Source: Branchinecta lynchi (Eukaryota > Arthropoda > Branchiopoda > Anostraca > Branchinectidae). Taken from it: DNA of 64,000 nucleotides. The notes beneath the pieces are model-generated. The model did not search any database. It was not told the origin of the DNA and saw only the letters and a program-made list of their open reading frames with translations. This document shows positions 22,105 through 32,690 of this stretch, one piece after another; within the stretch, counting starts at the first letter, position 1, and each line of letters starts with the position of its first letter. Location of the stretch: the NCBI GenBank assembly GCA_023053575.1, contig JAKZAP010000008.1, positions 1,327,001 to 1,391,000 of the forward strand, given 5' to 3'. A program made the position numbers and the translations under genes.

Positions 22105-22666
22105 TACCAAAGTAGTGTACAAATGCAATGCATTGCAATGTGATTTCATCTAGTAGCGCGAACAGAATGTCACTAAATTCTGGAGAATTCCTGCCAAGTC
22201 GGTGGTGAAAGTCACGGTGGTCAGTCAAACCCTCTAGCTCAGCTTTAAGTTATTTAAGTTTGTTTTACACATTTGTATTAAACTGTACTCTTCACAAAGA
22301 CACAAAAACACATACGAAATGGCGTGAAAAAGTTGCAATGGTCACCGGAAGATGACCGGTAAAACCCACTTCAAATCTCGTTAGGAAAAAATAAACACAA
22401 ACTATGCCGATCAGTCGAAAAGATTGGGCCTAATAGGTGTTGACACATAGCCATAACCTAGTAAAACTTCCAACTATCCCTGACTCCCTGTACTCCTGTG
22501 TCACGAGGGCCATCTGCGGTACACTACCAAAACACGAGCTACTTACAACACTTGGGCCACTATCAAACAACTGAATACACTTTCTTGTACTAACGCTGTA
22601 GACTTATCTTCAGGTTTCATCTACCGGTAACAGATCAAGCACAGATCAAACATCGTAACATCAGAC
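22105..22666 (+). other. PDIA4 3' UTR and downstream spacer, candidate poly(A) signals
   Basis: ATTAAA at 22277-22282 and AATAAA at 22390-22395 lie 173 and 286 bp after the stop; either could direct 3' end formation. No coding exon follows. Confidence 0.55.
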
Positions 22667-23438
22667 CAGTCATGCACAAATCCTCAATTCTTGGGCATGG
22701 TGCCCCAACGTCTGGGCATGCCCGAACGTATGGGCATGGTACCCATACGTTGGAGCACCATGCTCTGGAGCATGGGCATGGTACCCCTGTGTTGGATAAA
22801 CTGAGACTGGTTACATACCTAAATAGGGCCTTCTCCCTGTCCTAGATCAAAAGATACCTGATTTTACTTTCTATCCAACCTCATTTTCCAATTTACAAAA
22901 TGTTAGAGCACTTCCAAGATACATAGAGTTTTTTGGAGGCCACTTCTCTTCTAGTGGGCTTATCCTATCCTTTTCCAGAAAATTGCTGCTAGGTAGCATG
23001 GATGAGGCAAGCTTTTCAATCTGTTCACTGGAGCAAATATTTCCTTTAGATTGTTTGCCTTTTATTATATTTATTCTGAGTTATTTTTTTTTTTACCTGT
23101 TTTTACTCTGACTTTTGACTTTTTGACAACATGGAAAAGGATTGAGTAACCTAGTGGCAACTACCTGTAAAAGGATAGGGTAAACCCACTGGGAAAGAAG
23201 TGGCCTCCACAGAACTCTCTGTATCTTGAAAGTGCTCTAACATTTTGGAAATTGGTAAATGAGGTTGGATAGACAGTGAAATCAGGTATCTTTTGATCTA
23301 GGACAGGGAGAAGGCCCTATTTAGGTATGTAGCCAGTGTCAGTTTAACCAAATTTTACAGGGGTACCATGCCCATACGTCCAGGCATGCCCAAACGTTGG
23401 GGCACCATGCCCAAAAATTGAGGATTTGTGTATGACTG
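22667..23438. mobile_element. R8 foldback element with arms of roughly 270-310 bp
   Basis: The left arm (22667-22977, starting cagtcatgcacaaatcctca) is the inverse of the right arm (about 23169-23438, ending gaggatttgtgtatgactg), with a loop of roughly 190 bp. The arms share 'gggcatggtgcccca', 'cagggagaaggccctattta' and 'gaggttggatag'. Each arm end holds short inverse words (ggtaccatgccca / tgggcatggtacc). Partial copies at about 29600-29870 and 31100-31175. Confidence 0.85.
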
Positions 23439-23801
23439 CAACAGACCAAACAATCGAATCCGGAAGTGAGAATCAAAATATTCGCTTACCCCAATAATCT
23501 ATGAGTAACAGAAAGAACAGCAGATCGGTCGAACGAATGCAAAGCTGCCATGATTGGGTAATACAATTTTCTAAAGTGAACAAATCAAAACTAAACTTCA
23601 GGGCTTTTGCTGCGACATTTCGTTCCAATTGCCTCAATTATTTACCCCAGGGTGTTGAAATATTCTTTTAGACTAGCGGTAGTATTTTCCCGAGCACTGG
23701 TTGTACACATCTTACTTGCAACACAGCAAGTAGCAGTATGATCCAGGAACTAAGAACCTAGGCTATACACGCTGTAGTATCCTTTCTGGACAGTTACCAT
23801 T
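23439..23801 (-). other. Downstream (3') region of the small WBP1/VOPP1-like gene
   Basis: No AATAAA on the minus strand before the foldback. The nearest minus-strand AATAAA words lie inside the foldback loop near 23060-23076, which could supply the 3' end. Nothing else recognised. Confidence 0.35.
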
Positions 23802-23906
23802 TCAGATCACATCTCCATGGTGGCTACCACCGGAACCTTTGACAGATGTAAGAACGTCATCAAGTTCCGCAGAATAGGCTGGTGGTTGGTCTGGCGTGTA
23901 GTCACT
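23802..23906 (-). CDS. Last exon: PPAY tail
   Basis: Acceptor gaactaatttctag, phase 0, then SDYTPDQPPAYSAELDDVLT and a Gly/Ser/His end, TGA at 23804-23802. The phase matches the donor at 28600. PPAYSAELDDV is a standard WW-binding environment. Confidence 0.75.
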   Translation of the reverse strand, partial: SDYTPDQPPAYSAELDDVLTSVKGSGGSHHGDVI

Positions 23907-26900
23907 CTAGAAATTAGTTCAGACATGAACGTCAGAAATGACTGCAAAGCTATAAGCACTGAATACTGATACTATTCTATTATTTTCCTTCAGAATAACA
24001 AGCGGGCCCAGTCCGCCTATTTTTGTATTTCTTTTCTAGACAATCTAGCCAAATTCAGTCTTCCCGTAAACATTATTTTCGCAATTAGGCCACGCCTGTC
24101 GCGTCGATTTTCCCTGGAGGTGCGGACTGTACAAGCTAGTCAGAGACAAGGTTTGCCAAGTGCACTTTCGGTAATGCGCTTTCACAGTGGATCGACTTTG
24201 TGAGAGCTAAGCCGCTTTCACGTTGACGCGTCTTTGCGACGCGTATGCGTTTATCTTGCGTGGCGTACCTTTTTAATTTCTTTCATCAATTAGTAAGTTT
24301 TCAATCATTATTAGTAGGTTTTTCTTCATCATTAGTAGGTTATTCTCCAGTTTCTCTTCAAAAACTGAAAAATCTGATGCGTAACGCGTTGACGCAACGC
24401 AGGGATAGAACTTGGTTCTATTCTTGCGTTGCGTTTTATCTGTCTGCGTAGGCTCTGCGTTGCGTCACCGCAAGCGCGACGCAGAGGTTGCGTGTATAGC
24501 TTAGTGTGAAAGCTTCAACGCGTCAGTTTGAAAGCGGCTTTAATCTATAGAAGCTGATCTGTTCTTTTCTTACGGGAAATTTGAGATGAATGCAACAATC
24601 GTATATCCGCGGTGGGAAGTTAGACGACAAGCTCTTTAGTGAACCTTTAAAGGACCTTTCGCACTATTTTACTCTTCAACTTATAGTATTTTAAAATAAT
24701 TGAATTCTTTAAAACTAAGCTCTGCTTTCAACAAATTATCCACGGCTTTAGCTGTTTTAAGCATTTATCGATACCCTTCGACCCGCATCGCAAAACGGGA
24801 AAAACTTACATAACCGATTTTTCTGATGGAAAAACTTCTCGCCGACGACCGTCGATAGCGTGATCCGAGTCGAAGGTAGCAAAACACGGCAAGTGAAAAA
24901 AAATCAACGAATTGGCCATATTCCGGTTCAGCACTTTTACTCTTCAACTTATAGTATTTTAAAATAATTGAATTCTTTAAAACTAAGCTCTGCTTTCAAC
25001 AAATTATCCACGGCTTTAGCTGTTTTAAGCATTTCTCGATACCCTTCGACCCGCATCGCAAAACGGGAAAAACTTACATAACCGATTTTTCTGATGGAAA
25101 AACTTCTCGCCGACGACCGTCGATAGCGTGATGCGAATCGAAGGTAGCAAAACACGGCAAGTGAAAAAATCAACGAATTGGCCATATTCCGGTTCAGCGC
25201 TTCCAAGCGGACCAGTTTCTGTTAATCCCCCTATGCCTCACAGCCAGCACTTGGATCAGACATGGTCAAAGACTGTCATCTGTGTCTCAGGTAATCGAGA
25301 TTTTACATATATCTCAGCAGCACAAAGTGAAAGTGACCCACTACCCTATGGATCCGACTCTTTACTACGTCTACAGAAGTGTTGATTATGAGGCAATGGG
25401 GACTAATAGAAGCTAGTCCACTTGGAGCGCTGAACTGTCACAAGGCCGATTGTTGTTTGAGGGGTTATAATGTACCGTACGGAATGTGGGTCTCTGGGTT
25501 CAGAAATAGATGGAGAATGACAGAAGATATTTAGAAATGGAAATGACAGGAGTGATTGGACGGAGTGATTACGGAGGTAGGCTACGTTAGTATTATAGGT
25601 AAGACAGGTCCTTTAAGACCACGTAAAGCTGAGGAAGTTGTAAAGTTTCAGGCTGGTTGCTTTTAGGGCGCACCGATCCAATTTCCGAAAAGCAAAGCGG
25701 AATTCCCACACGCGCATGAATCATGGAAAGCCGTTCAGCCTATCCAACTTACCGAGGTAACTTTTTTGTCATGGATTAGCTTCAGAAAACTTCTGAATAC
25801 TAGCGGAGCGCCGAAAGAGCTCGGATTGAACAAGATCAAAGGTTTCGACGGGATCCCAAAAATGGAACATTTACTGGACCTCTCGACCAAGACGTTCGGG
25901 TCCTGAAAATTACCGGCTTCGCCAGATCCGTAGGCATACTACTCTTTACCCCTAATAACTACTAGAAAACGTGCAAAAACGGATACGGAATGGTGTTTTT
26001 TGACAAATTACGGCCAAATAGCTAACCGGATATAGATACAACATGTAGGTTTACTCATAGAATTACTACAAGAAAATAAACTTCAGAAATGGATTCGCCT
26101 TGTGTTCTTAGCCCTGATGCGAACCTCTAACCGACCTGAGAAGGAACTTTTACTTTTACCAAATCTCCTGTTTCGGCCGGATTCCGGGCGAACTACTCGT
26201 CCAGGGAGAAAAAGTTCCAAATTTTGATTCAGAATGTCAATTTATCCCTGTATCCAAACGAGTTCAGAATAAAATTCTGTTGCTTACTAACTTTCTGGTT
26301 TTGACGGGATTCCAGGCGAACTAGTTGTCCGACAAGAAAATTAGTTTCAGAAAAGGATTTGGCATGTCTCTTTACGCCTTATCGAACCTCTTATCAAGTT
26401 CAGTTGAAACTTTTTCTTTTGTCAAATCTTCCGGTTTTGGCCGGATTTCGGACGAACTATAGTTGTCCGGCGAGAAAACAAGTTTCATATATGAATTCAG
26501 CAGTTTCATATATGAATTCATCCCATTGGCTTTTCAAAACAATTTTATTCGTCCCATAATCTTAAGCTCCTCCCCGCGCCCCTAAATTTAATGCTATGGG
26601 GCCCATCTACGACCTTGACATGTACTTAGACCCAAAGGATACTCGCACCAGGTTTGAACGAAATATCTCAAAACCTCAGAGGGCTAGCGTTCTAACAGAC
26701 AGACAGACGGACAGCTTTACGAAGTCATACGTATCCCGTCACTTACGTGTTGGGATCCCAAAAACAGCTCTACACATAAACTAGCGGAGTTTTCAAGCCG
26801 CTGAAAGATTCCCATTTTGCCTTGAAAATTACTGCGAGTTTTCTTCCCATTTCAATTCAGATTTACTGGAAGTGGCTGATTTCGCTTCCAGCTGGTTTTG

Positions 26901-28825
26901 TGGACCCTCGCATGATGTTTCGCCCCAAAACAGTTAGTTTTTCTTCCAAATTTTATGTTCTGAACAATTTAATTTGCCGACAACTTTTCCTAACAACCAA
27001 ACATACTTTTACATATTGATGGCAGACATCGTGTCTGACCTGTCCATTAAAACTTCTCGTGAAATAAAACGACAAAGTCACTCGCTAATGATCGCCCCAT
27101 TAATCTCCCTTCTGTATTGTGACTAACATGAAGGATTCTCCTTTTGTCTAGAAAATTATGCTAAACTATTTAGCGTAACTCCGGGTTTTCCTCTAAATTC
27201 AATTTAGATTACTCGAAGTGGCTGATATAGCTTCCAGCTGGTTTTGAAGACCCTCGCAACAATATTTCGCCCCAAAAATTTTCCAGATTCTGTGTTACGA
27301 GCAATTTAAATTACCAACAACTTGTTTTAATTCACGGAACACACTTTTACATACTGAATTTTTATGCAGAGGCTAAAGAGATTTGAGGTGAAGAAATTTA
27401 TTTCAAAGTGGGTCTAAACAAAGAGGAAATGAAACTAATTTTAAATATGAGGGCAGATAGCTTGCCACTTAGTGAAAGACGAAAGTATTTGGGAAGTGTT
27501 AGGGAGAAATTTGGTCCTTACTTTTGTCCGATGTGCGGTGAGGGAGATGAGGATCTAATTCATTTTATGTGTGATTGTGATGATATTGAGGATCTGAGGG
27601 AGAAAATTTTTAAGGGAGGGATTCATGGGAGGAAGTGGTTGTTAAATATTATACGGAGTAGGGAGTTTTTTAGTATAAGAAACCTGGCGAGATTCCTCAG
27701 AGTGGCCAGTTCACAAAGAAAAGTGTTTGAGTGGGGTTTAGTGTGCAATAGTAGTGTGACCGTTTATTTTTGTATGTACATGTACGTATTTATCTTCGTT
27801 TGTTATAGCCCTTGGGCTTTCGAGGCAAATAAATATCACGTATGGACATCGCGCATCGTGTCAGACTTCTCGTGACATAAGTAACATACGACAAACTCAC
27901 GCGCTATTTTAACAAGGCTTGCTAAGAACCGAGAAAGTACTTACTGCTGACAAAGAAGAAATGCGCTAACGCCATTACTGGGGACCAGCCTGTGTTTATA
28001 AAGAGTTCACAAAGCCCTTATTAGAAACACAAGAATGGCTTCTTGTGTCATAATATTTTTAAGTCATGAACAAGTTAACTATCACACGAACTAATGTTAA
28101 GTTTAACTGAAAAGAGCTGAGAAAGGACAATCTAGTTACCTATCACTTATTCACTTAAATTGGCTTGAAGAACATGCTGAAAATGCGTTATTTCGTTGTT
28201 CCGCTATTCGCAAATAGTCAATTTTCAAAAAGTAGAATTTCTGTGTGATTGTGGTACCTATATGCGCTTTGTTGTATGCCTTACGAGAAAAAATTAAGAT
28301 TTTTTTTTGTTCAGGCACTAAGCAATCTTCACCAATCTCACCATTGCCCACTGTAAAGCCACGTTTGTGTTGAGATTAAAATTTCCCGCGTCATAGTAGA
28401 ATTTACGCTGTGCGGACGCCTGCAGATATTGTGAACGTCAAAGCTAGAGCAGACAGCGGAAAACAAAAAAAATCCCTTTGCAGAATCCAAATAATTCAGT
28501 GTAGTCAACTAAATGGCGCAAAAAATAAGTTGGCTTTTCAGTTAAACTTTAAAAACTCTCGAAGGGAGAGAGTATGCTATAGACATCTGCTTCTACTTAC
28601 ATGCGTAGGACTGGTTGGGACACGTATGTAGTTGGTGACAACTATTAAAGAGTTTCGTCTCATACATAGCCTCAGCACTCCACAGCAAGCTGCCACAGAA
28701 AGTAAGATGCCAATGAGACCCATCCAGAAATACCAGAGCCGAAAGACATAATCACAGCACTGGTTGCTGCCGCAGCAGTACTGATTATGCTGACACTGAT
28801 CCCAGTCACAGTAATAAGCATTGGT
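23802..28825 (-). CDS. Small WBP1/VOPP1-family membrane protein (PPAY), partial gene
   Basis: Exons on the minus strand: 28825-28601 (75 codons, phase 0 to 0) and 23906-23802 (34 residues and TGA). The joined 109 residues hold a Cys-rich segment (C at 6, 11, 17, 18, 23, 24, with CC-x4-CC), LWYFW at 30-34 opening one membrane span to about 52, a basic RLCMRR stop-transfer, and a short tail with PPAY at 83-86. This is the WBP1/VOPP1 layout: type I endomembrane proteins that bind WW domains through PPxY; the family match is by motif order and the CC...CC...LWYFW core. The signal-peptide exon upstream (above 28825) is not found. With only one PPxY it is shorter than the second member at 52-63 kb. 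Intact frames argue for a functional gene. Confidence 0.75.
24202..24545. mobile_element. MITE with AGCCGCTTTCA ends
   Basis: The left end (aagccgctttcacgttgacg) is the inverse of the right end (cgtcagtttgaaagcggctt). About 340 bp, rich in 'gcgttgcg' words, no transposase. Lies in the intron of the small WBP1/VOPP1-like gene. Confidence 0.75.
24645..25640 (+). mobile_element. R3 element, copy 2, with internal 268-bp tandem duplication and nested MITE
   Basis: Ends are TTTAAAGGACC and GGTCCTTTAA. The segment from 'actcttcaacttatagtat' is present twice (24671 and 24939, period 268) and nearly identical. After the second copy an unrelated piece (25192-25430) with inverse ends interrupts the R3 sequence, which then resumes (gttgtttgaggggttataatg). 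Open frames on either strand here are accidental. Confidence 0.75.
25192..25430. mobile_element. Small MITE nested in R3
   Basis: About 240 bp with inverted ends GTTCAGCGCTTCCAAG / CTTGGAGCGCTGAAC. It interrupts R3 relative to the copy at 63205, so it inserted later. It contains an open frame ending at a chance gtaatc donor; that frame is not considered coding. Confidence 0.65.
25829..26770 (-). repeat. R2 composite element, copy 4 (inverted)
   Basis: Read on the minus strand it starts GGGATCCCAACACGTAAGT with a tccg/tctg microsatellite (26690-26715 in plus coordinates), has about five units, and ends with 'gggatcccgtcgaaacc' and 'tttgatcttgtt'. A 19-bp 'cagtttcatatatgaattc' word is duplicated near 26485-26520. 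Confidence 0.8.
26771..27360. repeat. Approximate direct duplication in the intron
   Basis: The segment with 'agtggctgatttcgcttcc', 'agctggttttgtggaccctcgca' and 'tttcgccccaaaa' (about 26860-27020) recurs diverged at about 27210-27350. No open frame of interest. Confidence 0.5.
27408..27875 (+). pseudogene. Non-LTR retrotransposon ORF2 C-terminal remnant
   Basis: The frame holds RADSLPLSERRKY followed by CPMCGEGDEDLIHFMCDC, the CxxC...H...C zinc-binding segment typical of the end of LINE-type reverse transcriptase polyproteins. No RT domain precedes it; the copy is 5' truncated. The last 50 residues are probably 3' UTR read-through; 'gcccttgggctttcgaggc' and an aaataaat tail follow. Confidence 0.65.
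28085..28520 (+). repeat. R6 interspersed repeat, copy 2
   Basis: Matches 11870-12245 in the same orientation. It lies immediately downstream, on the gene's strand, of exon 28601-28825. No conserved frame. Confidence 0.75.
28601..28825 (-). CDS. Cys-rich ectodomain and membrane-span exon of the small WBP1/VOPP1-like gene
   Basis: Acceptor ctttgtttccag and donor gtaagt are both strong. It encodes AYYCDWDQCQHNQYCC, then CC, then LWYFWMGLIGILLSVAACC. The reading frame is open across all 225 nt, phase 0 at both ends. Too short and on the wrong scale for ordinary open-frame searches, but the CC...CC...LWYFW core is distinctive. Confidence 0.8.
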
Positions 28826-29599
28826 CTGGAAACAAAGAAAAATAGAGAACCCCTTGAAAGCTCAAAACGTACAACAGTCTTTTGACAAGCTGAAAACCTA
28901 GGATCAATCTAACACCACATCATAGCCCCATCCCCACTCTGGGCTCAAGGCTCCTTAACCAGAGTTGTTACTAGCTAAAATGTTTGGCGGGGGGGATAAG
29001 GGGGACTGGCTGGTTATTTTTCCTGACTAGTTCTTCAGCAAAATCTACTGTTAAGATTAATTCAGGTGCATTTGCCCCTTCTTTTTTTTTACTGAGTTGC
29101 CGATTACAATGGCAACATCCCCCCCCCCCCACACACACATATGTGGCACCTCTGTCCTTAACATATATGCAATCATTGACAATACAGGCATGATGGTCTC
29201 TGTCTGCTTAAGGTAGGACCTGGGGATAGGGTAGGGCCCGGGGTTCAAGACATGACCTGAGGTATCACCCTTTCTCCACACTCAAGCCTCTATGGACAAC
29301 ATAGCTGCATGCTGTACGAAGACCAGCCCTGAACCAGTCTACCACAAGACCCTGATTTTTGGATATCCTATGCCAAATAGTGGGTATACCTATCTAGCCT
29401 TTGAATAACTGAATAACTCTGACTCAGTTCTACAGAAATGCCCTGACCCACTCCAATATAATAGAACTATGATTTGATGATTTGAGCTTCACTCAAATCA
29501 TCAATATTCCATTGAATATTCGGCATTTGTCATGGTGTATCTAGGGTTGGGCATGGAGTATCCAAAAATAAGGGGTTTGTGGTTCTCTAGTACTCTAGT
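28826..29599. other. Intron or upstream region of the small WBP1/VOPP1-like gene
   Basis: Unique sequence with short G and C runs (28985, 29118) and a perfect small hairpin near 29480-29504 (gatgatttgag / ctcaaatcatc). No exon recognised. Confidence 0.4.
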
Positions 29600-29870
29600 C
29601 TGGACCAATCATACACAAATTCACAATTTTTTGTTATGGTAACCCAATGTCTGTGCATGCCACCACGCATGGGCAATGTGCTCATAGCCTACAATCAATC
29701 TGTTTGAAAACCAATTTTCCAATTCAGATTCTCAATTCAACAAATTTGTGCAGGGGTACCATGCCCTTGCTGTAGGGCTTGGTGCCCCACCGTATGAGCA
29801 CCAGTAACCATACGTTTGCGCATGCCTTGAAGCTAGAGCACCATGCCCCAAATTTGAGGATTTCAGGGGT
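29600..29870. repeat. R8-related fragment, diverged
   Basis: The ends resemble R8 (accaatcatacacaaattca ... aaatttgaggattt). Between them are words such as 'ggggtaccatgccc', 'gcatgcc' and 'agcaccatgcccca'. Confidence 0.6.
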
Positions 29871-30739
29871 GAGAAGGATACTCATACATATGTGTACCCT
29901 TTGTTCCCCAGAGGTCTAGTAGTATACAGTACTTTCTGATTCAAAACTAGATACTATTTACTGACTGGTGCCTTTGGTCTATTAATTCCAGCAATAAATA
30001 GGTTTGCTTCTGAGCTACAATTTCCTGTACCCAACCTTGTGATTTTTTTAGAATCTTGCAACTCGGTACAAAGGGGCCGCCGGGACAGGACCACTTCTCA
30101 AAACATGGTACAAAATATGCACACAAACAGCGGCTGGTCTGGTCAGCGAACTGATCAACTGTTTGTTGTAAAATAACACGCATTTGTGTGTATTTGTGAT
30201 ATGCCCTGCCATCTATTTGAATGTAGTAAGAGTTACCTTTACCAACCTCAGAATGATCTGCGGAAGAAGACAAAGAAAAGTAAATGCAATAAAATAAGAA
30301 TTGCAAAACCCGGATAGGTTAGTTTATTTAATTATTAAGTCAGAATTCGGATGTTGGTCTAAGTGAATTTAAATAGGATAAGATATTTATGTTATGAAGT
30401 GATTAAACTGAAAAAGGGTAAATATTATGTTTATGTTCCTTTTTCAGGGTTTTTATGTTTGGATTGGAAGAATAAAGGTCGTTCTACTTACCAGGTTACC
30501 TACGCTACCTAACGAAAGGCTCTCAATCCTAACAGATTGGTGGCAGCGAAATTCAAGAACCCATGAGCCTAGCTGAGTTCCAGAGAACTGCATTTTGGCC
30601 TACTGACTGACGTTCGAACAAGCCCTATCCGAGGATATTTGTGTATTTAAATCCAGTGTTAGTGACAATCTCTCCAAACCCTTCCTCCTACCACTCCCTG
30701 CCGTGAAAATCACATCTGAAGATAATTAATTTTCGATTG
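29871..30739. other. Unresolved stretch; candidate exon edge on the minus strand
   Basis: A strong minus-strand pyrimidine tract and CAG (at 30258-30275) is followed 21 nt later by gtaact, a possible phase-0 micro-exon (30257-30237). It cannot be tied to the gene with confidence. A 119-codon minus frame here overlaps a repeat end (30131-30150) and is not considered a gene. Confidence 0.25.
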
Positions 30740-31019
30740 TTCGCCATTTGCAAAAATTGCATGGCGTGCTCAACAGCTGATCACCACCTGAGCTGACAAC
30801 CGCGCGACCATCAGCTGATCACCACAGCTGAACTGTTTACAAACAATATCCAGTTATTACGTCACAGTGTTTATCAGCAGACGCTGCGAGCCAGTTCCCC
30901 CTTGTGAACGAGTTATTAGTCGCATTTTTTATTGAAGTTATGTTTGCTGTTCGCTTAGCCAGTTGCTTAATTTCCGTTTTTGAATGCCGTCGAAGTTCAC
31001 CATTTGCTTAATTAGTGTT
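30740..31019. promoter_or_regulatory. CAGCTG-rich, possible promoter segment
   Basis: Four CAGCTG/CAGCTGA words cluster in about 90 bp, including two exact copies of CAGCTGATCACCAC, in a locally CpG-containing stretch lying upstream of the minus-strand gene and between the divergent gene pair. A short plus-strand frame at about 30941 (MFAVRLASCLISVFEC) resembles a signal peptide but has no clear donor. Function is inference only. Confidence 0.2.
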
Positions 31020-31260
31020 TTTACGACTCCGGCGATGGTCCAGACCAGCTATAGATAAAATATGTGAAAAAACATCTTGAGGCAGAGCTGTTGTAATGGA
31101 GACTGCTAAACATATGTTTGGGCATGCCTGAAGGTACAGCACCATCCCAAATTTGAGGATTTGTGTATGACTGGTCCATACCAGGTCCAGACCTGGTCCA
31201 GACCAGCTACAGATACAATATGTGGAAAAACATCCTGAAGAGGCCAGACTGTGGTTGTGG
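31020..31260. repeat. Direct repeat of about 75 bp interrupted by an R8 fragment
   Basis: 'ggtccagaccagctatagat...aaaacatcttga' (31037) recurs as 'ggtccagaccagctacagat...aaaacatcctga' (31191). Between them, 31100-31175 matches an R8 arm (gggcatgcctgaa ... gaggatttgtgtatgactgg). Confidence 0.55.
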
Positions 31261-32269
31261 AAACTGTCCACCCCTCCATGGTCCAGCAGTTTTCACTACA
31301 GTTATTAGAGATTTTGAGAATTATCTTTGACTTATACAATTAAGTGTAAGACAATGAACCAACAGTCAACATTCACAAACTGCTGTGCTGAGTTTGCTGT
31401 CTAAAGGCATTTTTCATTGCTACCACTAACATGTTTCATGGCTCGCTCTGTGGCTCAAATTTGAGAACTGCCGAGGTGATTTTCGATTTTACGGCTCGAT
31501 TCTGGCGGGAATTCAAATTAAAATAAAGTACTGAGGATACTTTTTGTACAGAATGGTAAGGAAGTAAGTCATGAGTTTTACTTGTTGAGATTTTATATGA
31601 ATTTTAGTTTTATCTCCAGACAACTTAAATTTCAGCCAAAAAATAGACAAACGGCGTTTCCGCAAATTTCAACTAGTGGCCCACAATCGTGTTTCTGCAA
31701 CAAACACTCAGAAGTGTGTGGCCCACAATTATGTTTCGGAAAAATGCCGTTAGTCTAACTAGCTACAGCCTAGCTAGGACATCCCAAAATTTACCATGCT
31801 AGGTGCTACATAAATTAAGAAATCTAACCATTCCAGGAAGAAAAACTCCAACCACTGCTATATAGTTTTTTGCAGTTTTCATATCTACAACATAGCCTAG
31901 CCCTAGGTAATAGTCTTCAGTCTATTCTTCCTTCTTTCCTAGGCTAGTAATGTTGTTGTTGTTGTTCGTAGGTTGACGTTTATAGAGCTTCAGCTCATTC
32001 TCTCATTTCTCTCTGAGTCTGAACTGACTGGATCGCAATCGGGCATCGGCTAATTTCTATCTATCTGGTTGTGGTCGTGGTCGTCGTTTCTCATAACGCT
32101 CTCTATTGGCCTCTTCTTAGCTCCCGCAAAGTTTTTTGTACACTGCTTGTCTGCTAGAGGCACTAAAGCGCTCAAATATGATCTACCAATAATAGCCGCG
32201 TTTTTTGCAAACAACCCGTTCTCCGTTCTCTATCCCATTCTCCTATAAGCGGTTTTTAGTAGAACACCG
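31261..32269. other. Unrecognised intergenic stretch
   Basis: AT-rich. Contains a (ttg)n run near 31950 and a gtggtcgtggtcgtcg run near 32065. No exon, RNA gene or element delimited. Confidence 0.35.
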
Positions 32270-32690
32270 TTGTGCTATACGTCCTTCATAAAATCCGATG
32301 ACGAATTGCCGCCAGACGCGCTAGAGGACCAATAACAATCGCACGTGAGATCTGGCGATTATTTATCTGACTCGTGAATAAGCGATTAAGCTTCCGCTTC
32401 ATATCGAGTCGCGCATTAGCCCCGCTGAAAAGTCAGCCAGCACTGGAGTCGGAAGCCAGAAATGACAAACTTGATGACGCTTGACAGGACAGAGTTGGGT
32501 AAAGCAAAAAGAGGGGAAGAGGCATTTTAAACAGTTTTAAACATGGTTAGGCCTAAGAGGAATTGAAAATAGCAAAACAAACCTGGATAAACGTACACCA
32601 AGAAGTAACGTGACATTGTTTTCTTTACGATAGCTCACCTAGCGGCCAAAAAAGAACTATTCTGAGAGGAATTTTATGAGGGGCGTATTG
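32270..32690 (-). repeat. R5 interspersed repeat, copy 2 (inverted)
   Basis: Inverse match of 10125-10540 over the full length, from 'tccttcataaaatccgatga' to 'gagaggaattttatgagggg'. Diverged but continuous. Confidence 0.75.

Noticed and set aside
25128..25385. 85-codon frame with PPMPHSQ and a gtaatc donor, at first taken for a Pro-rich exon
   Set aside because: It spans the junction of R3 and a nested MITE with matching inverted ends; the frame is accidental.
29947..30306. 119-codon minus-strand frame with several Cys
   Set aside because: No homology recognised and its middle overlaps a repeat end shared with 18030-18090; only a small part next to a strong acceptor is kept as a weak micro-exon idea.
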